Shown here one piece after another: positions 59,687 to 64,000 of a stretch of 64,000 nucleotides of DNA (positions are counted from its first letter, which is position 1; every line of letters starts with the position of its first letter). Below the pieces are notes generated by a model that was not told where the DNA came from, did no database searches, and was given only the letters and a program-made list of their open reading frames with translations. The translations under genes were made by a program, and so were the position numbers. This stretch comes from Diphasiastrum complanatum (Eukaryota > Streptophyta > Lycopodiopsida > Lycopodiales > Lycopodiaceae). The DNA is taken from positions 24,345,912 through 24,409,911 of the forward strand of contig CM055093.1 in the NCBI GenBank assembly GCA_029204225.1, in the 5' to 3' direction.

Positions 59687-60290
59687 CGCCACCCTGTAGG
59701 AAGATGACGCCACCCCCTTTCTCAGTCTCCACCTCACCTCCCTGGGCCATTGTTTCACCTAGTGTCTCCATCGCACCTCCTGCTGCCTCCTTCGCATCTG
59801 CTGCTGCCTCTATCGCACCTCTTACTGCCTCCATCATGCCTGTTGCTACTGTCTCCATCGAACCTCCTGCTGCCTCCTTCGAATCTGATGCTGCCTCAAA
59901 TCGCTCTCCCTGCTGCCTCCATCGCCATTCCCTTCGCTGCTGCTGATGCTCCTTCTATTGTACCTGCTGCTACCTCCCTCGCTACATCTGCATCTGCCCT
60001 GCCTACCTTACCAATGACCCTCACTCAGATTTCTTGAACCAACTGTCGACAGCAGATTATACCCCTTCCAAATCCATTGAAGGCATGTTTGCCTATGAAC
60101 TTAGCTTTATTCAGCAAGAACTTCTTGGACTAAAAGGCAGGATGAGCCAACTTGAAACTGAGAATGGCTAACTTTGCAAAGAACTCATTGGTTTTCAAGG
60201 AAGGGTGGATCAGCTTGAACAAGAGAATACGCAACTCAAACAAAGAGTATTTTCTCTACTCCTGTTCAGGTTTTTTTTTAAGTATTAAGG
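59683..60290 (+). pseudogene. Ala/Ser/Pro repeat region and coiled-coil remnant
   Basis: From 59,700 to about 59,950 units of the type CCTCCTGCTGCCTCCTTCG recur in tandem with small changes. Both plus frames and one minus frame are open through them, so openness proves nothing. Further right, in one plus frame with one stop, 60,016-60,260 encodes two related heptad units: ELLGLKGRMSQLETENG and ELIGFQGRVDQLEQENTQLK, a convincing coiled coil. An Ala-rich part followed by a coiled coil recalls the gag-like protein at 30.1-30.7 kb, but I saw no sequence match. Confidence 0.35.
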
Positions 60291-60839
60291 GGTTTTTTTT
60301 TTCAAAAAAAAAATAGTGTTCCGAAATGAGAGTTCCAGAACATTCCATGCAGCGGACAGCGTTCCACTACATGGCTGAGCTTAATATATTGGTAGTGGGT
60401 ATTGTTCTTTATTCTACTCCTTGCGACGAGTTTGTAGTTATGCGATTCAATTTAATTTTCTTTAATATATGCAGATGTACTTTGTCCAGCTCCCTCCAGC
60501 GCACAAGGATCACAGCGTTCAGGTCCCCTCCAGTGCAAGCACTCACAGGTAATGGCAAAGATGACAAGGAGCTGTGATCGCATCGGGCATTGCTTGGAGT
60601 TTGTTCAAGTCAATTCAGCCAAAGAAAACTCTAGAGTGTTCAGAAGCCGTTTCTGATAGTCCAGTGCCAGATTTGGAATCTCACGTTCAGGGAGAGAAGG
60701 AAGAGTCGAGTATCAAAGACGATTCAATTACAACCAATTATCTACGTAAAAAGCCATCTCACAAGTTTAGATAAAGCAAACATATGATATTAACAAGGGA
60801 GACACGTTGTTTAGTCTCTCAAGAAGATATGGGCTGACT
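60291..60839. other. No gene seen
   Basis: Short open frames without motifs (for example 60,574-60,774, plus, Ser/Lys-rich). Nothing assignable. Confidence 0.4.
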
Positions 60840-61060
60840 GGGCGAAGCTGAGACTGGGCCACTGCTGACTGGGCGACTGGATGCGGACTGGGCGCACATC
60901 TGGGCACGCAGCTGAGCGCACATTCTGCTGACTGGCTGCTGACTGGGCACGCAGCTGACTGGGTGTGCATTTCAGGGTGCTGAGGGCGCGCATCCTTGCT
61001 GACTGGGCACGCATTGATGACTGGGCTCTGACAGGGTGCATTTCTAGGGCTGAAGCGCAC
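60840..61060 (+). repeat. GC-rich tandem repeat upstream of the LINE
   Basis: The phrase CTGACTGGGC, often followed by ACGCA, recurs about nine times within 220 bp at irregular spacing. Its GC content stands out from the surroundings. It lies just 5' of the LINE coding region, where such elements can carry promoter subrepeats; that role is inferred. Confidence 0.6.
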
Positions 61061-61199
61061 ATTTGCTGAATACCATGGCTCCTCCTCGAGGGTCAGGCCC
61101 TCCTCGCGCCACACGGACTCGCTCCCCTACAGCCGGCACCTCATAGCCATTGCCGAGGCTACGAGATTTCTCGAGACCACTCTAGGACATGTGACTGAT

Positions 61200-62003
61200 G
61201 GGCTAGATTCAGCTTAGAGGACCACCAAAGATGCAGCTACACTGATCATTCGCTTCACATCCCTAGACAGCCGCAGAGAAGCTTTACGCTGTAGAGCCCA
61301 GTTACGTGGCACTTCCATATATATGGATGACGATCTTGCCTATATCCAGGTTGAGGAGAGGCGTAAAGCCTTCCAGGTGGCTCGAGAGACTGGTAGACGA
61401 GTCATATATCGAGATGGTCAGATACGATTTGTTGCTGGCATCCCTAGCCGTTCCCAGAGCTAGGAATTCGGGGCCTTCGAGATTGGGAGCATGCCGGGGC
61501 GGGGCCCCATCCATACCATCTTCAGATTGGGGTATGGAATTGTGATGGCATCCGCTCATCCTCTACAGCAGGTGATCTGATTGACTTTATCACTGGATGA
61601 GACCTATTGTTTTTAATGGAGACTCAGGAGAGCCAGGTGCGCCCACCTTCCCGGGATACAGATGGGATTCAGTATGCAGATCTGAGACTAGATCAGCCAG
61701 TGGCCGTGGTTCGGGAGGAGTGGCTTGTATCTACAGAGAGTCCCTTCATCAGATGTTTGAGTTCGTCAGGCACGATGGGCATGCACAGTATATTTGGCTT
61801 CGTATCACAGGACGAGCGATTGGTTTGGACAGGGACGTCTTCATTGCTACCTGCTATTTTCCTCCAGAGTCCTCCTCCTTTGTTGAGGGTGTTGGCTCAC
61901 CTTATTTGGACCTTTCAGTGGATAACATCAGATTTGCAGAGCAAGGGCATATTTTCCTCACTGGGGATTTTAATGCCCGGTATAGGAGAAGCTCCTTAGA
62001 TCC
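61200..62003 (+). pseudogene. LINE ORF1 end and endonuclease domain
   Basis: At 61,218-61,459 the plus strand encodes LRCRAQLRGTSIYMDDDLAY and RKAFQVARETGRRVIYRDGQ, like the C-terminal part of LINE ORF1 proteins. After a stop, 61,535 on gives the apurinic-type endonuclease: WNCDGIRSSSTAGDLIDFIT, then a TGA, DLLFLMETQESQV and, after a frameshift near 61,640, FPGYRWDSVC, GRGSGGVACIYRESL and the catalytic HIFLTGDFNARYR. This domain nicks target DNA to prime insertion. Two breaks make the copy inactive. The endonuclease is interrupted at about 62,004 by an LTR element and resumes at about 63,220. Confidence 0.85.
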
Positions 62004-63219
62004 TGCTTACAAATCCTAAACACAAAAGGATAACACACTGTGGAGAAACCACCCAACCAAGTAGAAGCATCCAATCAATCTCTAGAAGCCTCACCCCCAA
62101 GCCAAGCAACAAGAAGCATGAATGTAGAGTGAGAGCCTGGCAATGAATCAAGAACCATGATGAGGAGTAGGGCGAGTTTGGTCCTCTTATATAGAGCCTA
62201 ATGCATCCTGGGCACATAGCCATGCATAGCCCTATGTTCCCTATACATAGATTCACCTAGAATAGAGTCCTATGCATGGACCAACTATTCATAGAATTGC
62301 TATTGATAACTCTACACATGCATACACTGTCTCCAGCCCCATGTGGAAGATCAACAAGAACCCAAGTGTGGTTTTTCATGAGTGAGTTATACTCCTCTTT
62401 CACTTAGTGTGTTCTAGGCCTCACAAGGATATTAGTTACTTTCGGGTCACGTCCAATATGACGTGGCATAACTAACAGCTTGTTTCATTGGAGTACCGTG
62501 TATCCAAGACTAGGAGTATACTGTATCCTATGTACTGGTCATGGACATAACATTCTTCCCTCCTTAAACTGTTTCTATTCTTAGAAACTAAAATTCGGGA
62601 AATTCTTCTTTATGCTATCAACTCTCTCCCACGAATCATCATCCTCAGTACGACCCTTCCACCGAAGCACTCAGAGATAGAACGATTTCTTCAATTGTTT
62701 ATCTCTGGTTCTGAGCACTTTCTCAGGTTCCAAAGGTACACTAAGCGACAAATCTTCCAAATGGGATAAATCCTCATCCGATCCAACTGTATCACCATCA
62801 TGTAAACTTAGTTTCAAATGCCTTACATGAAACACTGGGTGTGCAATCGATTTTCCTTGAAGATCGAGTTCATACGCCAAAGAACCAATTCTACGTACAA
62901 TTTTGAAAGGTCCACAATAACGGGTAGACAACTTATAATGCATAGCCCTATGTTCCCTATACATAGATTCACCTAGAATAGAGTCCTATGCATGGACCAA
63001 CTATTCATAGAATTGATATTGATAGCTCTACACACGCATACATTGTCTCATTACCTTGTTTAAACTCCACTTAGTGTGTTCTGGGCCTCACAAGGATATT
63101 AGTTACTTTCGGGTCACGTCCAGTATGACGTGGCATAACTAACAGCTTGTTTCACTGGAGTACCGTGTATCCAAGACTAGGAGTATATTGTATCCTATGT
63201 ACTGGTCATGGACATAACA
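62004..63219 (-). mobile_element. Deleted Ty3/gypsy element nested in the LINE
   Basis: Two direct repeats, about 62,004-62,552 and 62,938-63,219, begin on the minus strand with TGTTATGTCCATGACC. Beside the left one is a purine tract, GGAGGGAAGAA (minus strand of 62,553-62,563), so it is the 3' LTR and the right one the 5' LTR. Between them only the end of integrase survives (62,937-62,671): YCGPFKIVRRIGSLAYELDL and HPVFHVRHLKLSLHD, a typical gypsy C-terminus. The 5' LTR keeps only its first 282 bp and joins integrase directly, so one deletion removed the rest of that LTR, gag, protease, RT and RNase H. The 3' LTR holds a TATATAAGAGG box (minus strand, about 62,181-62,191). Confidence 0.85.
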
Positions 63220-64000
63220 CCTGGACAGCTTCACGACAGACAAAGTTCCATGATGCTACAGATCAGATGCGAGTTCATGCCCTTGATAGTGACAGCTTGG
63301 AGATCACCAAGATTTCCGATGATAGACCGGGACCTATTACTTCATATGGTGAGTACATGTTGCAGTTTGGTGAGGCACATGAGTTATCCATTTACAATGG
63401 CCTACCTCACTGGCCTAACTCTGCGGCTAGTTTGGCTTTCCCCTCTAAATCTCATTTATAATGGCCTACCACACTGGCCTAACTCTGCGGCTACTTTGGC
63501 TTTCCCCTCTAAACACAAACCAGTCCATCCACGATCATCCCGACCTTTCCATCCACCGTGGTATGACGCGGAATGCCGATCCCTTCACCACTCTGTCACA
63601 CATGCTCATTTCCACGCCCGCCATCTCCTCCGCTCTTCACGACAATTGTACAACAGCACACTCCGTCGCAAAAAACGTGCCTATGATGACTCTCAAGGAA
63701 ACCGTCTTGTGAACCTCCTTCTCAGCTCCTCCTCTGGTGCCTTTTGGCGTGAGTTTATCCCTCGTGTCCCTCCCCCTCTTCTAGATGATTTACATATTTG
63801 GACTGACTATGCTACCCAGCTTTACACAATACCCACTGATACGCCCATCTCCATCTCTCCTCGACCTTCAGACTTCACCTTCTTCACCCCTGACTTGGTT
63901 CAGGCAGCAATCAAAAAGCTGAAAGCCCACCGCACCAGAGACATTGAAGACCTTGAGTCTGAGCTACTGATTCACGCCCCCGATGCCCTTGCCCCTACAT
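63220..64000 (+). pseudogene. LINE endonuclease end and start of RT, runs off the window
   Basis: After the gypsy insertion the LINE resumes with TWTASRQTKFHDATDQ and FGEAHELSIYNGLPHWPNSA, the late part of the endonuclease. A 55-65 bp tandem duplication (63,398-63,514) follows, and the expected end of the endonuclease is missing. From about 63,500 one plus frame stays open to the window's end: HPPWYDAECRSLHH, RKKRAYDDSQGNRLV, FWREFIPRVPPPLL and FTPDLVQAAIKKLKAHRTRD, the normal linker into the LINE reverse transcriptase. The YADD region lies beyond the edge. Confidence 0.85.
63398..63514 (+). repeat. Short tandem duplication within the LINE
   Basis: TTTACAATGGCCTACC...CTGGCCTAACTCTGCGGCTA...TTGGCTTTCCCCTCTAAA occurs twice in tandem with only a few substitutions. 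Confidence 0.9.

Noticed and set aside
59607-59858. Minus-strand frame with Ala/Glu/Gly and Arg-Glu repeats
   Set aside because: It is a translation of the tandem repeat and TC tract; all frames are open there, so it is not evidence for a gene.

Overview
This window looks like nuclear DNA of a land plant. It is AT-rich, full of long-terminal-repeat (LTR) retrotransposon debris, and holds two plant genes, both on the minus strand and about 37 kb apart. One is a complete phospholipase D alpha (14,700-18,405) in three coding exons. The other is a DUF1336 / EDR2-C-terminal-like gene (55,457-59,599) whose exons join cleanly but whose N-terminus looks short. The LINE fragments carry a YADD reverse transcriptase (RT) unlike the common angiosperm LINEs. 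With the divergent PLD sequence this makes me lean towards a seed-free vascular plant such as a fern, but that is a guess.

Layout: 1-1,975 holds a Ty3/gypsy protease fragment, a gag-like fragment and two dispersed repeats. 3,758-8,040 is a minus-strand Ty1/copia element with its 3' LTR. 8,093-10,330 has decayed gypsy and copia pieces. 11,865-12,170 is a remnant of an unusual protein family. 14.7-19.6 kb is the PLD locus, with a LINE fragment in intron 1. 21.7-28.4 kb holds a plus-strand copia head joined to one or two minus-strand copia elements. 28.4-30.9 kb holds an LTR and a second gag-like copy. 30.9-34.1 kb and 42.1-45.2 kb hold two larger copies of the unusual family, each followed by a convergent minus-strand ORF. 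37.6-41.6 kb is a copia element abutting a gypsy-type LTR. 45.2-50.2 kb has a deleted gypsy, an LTR and another copia. 51.0-53.7 kb has a fourth fragment of the unusual family and copia debris. 55.4-59.6 kb is the DUF1336 gene. 60.8-64 kb is a LINE interrupted by a deleted gypsy element.

The two host genes have no visible functional link: one makes phosphatidic acid, the other is an EDR2-related protein. The rest is retroelement traffic plus the unusual family (copies at about 11.9, 32.4, 42.1 and 51.0 kb). That family has shared intron positions, an N-terminal coiled coil and a C-terminal part whose spaced Asp, Asp, Cys-x2-Cys and Glu residues suggest an RNase-H-like (DDE) transposase. It is the best candidate here for something undescribed. 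All coordinates come from reading by eye; LTR ends and homology limits are approximate unless a TG/CA end or splice site is given.
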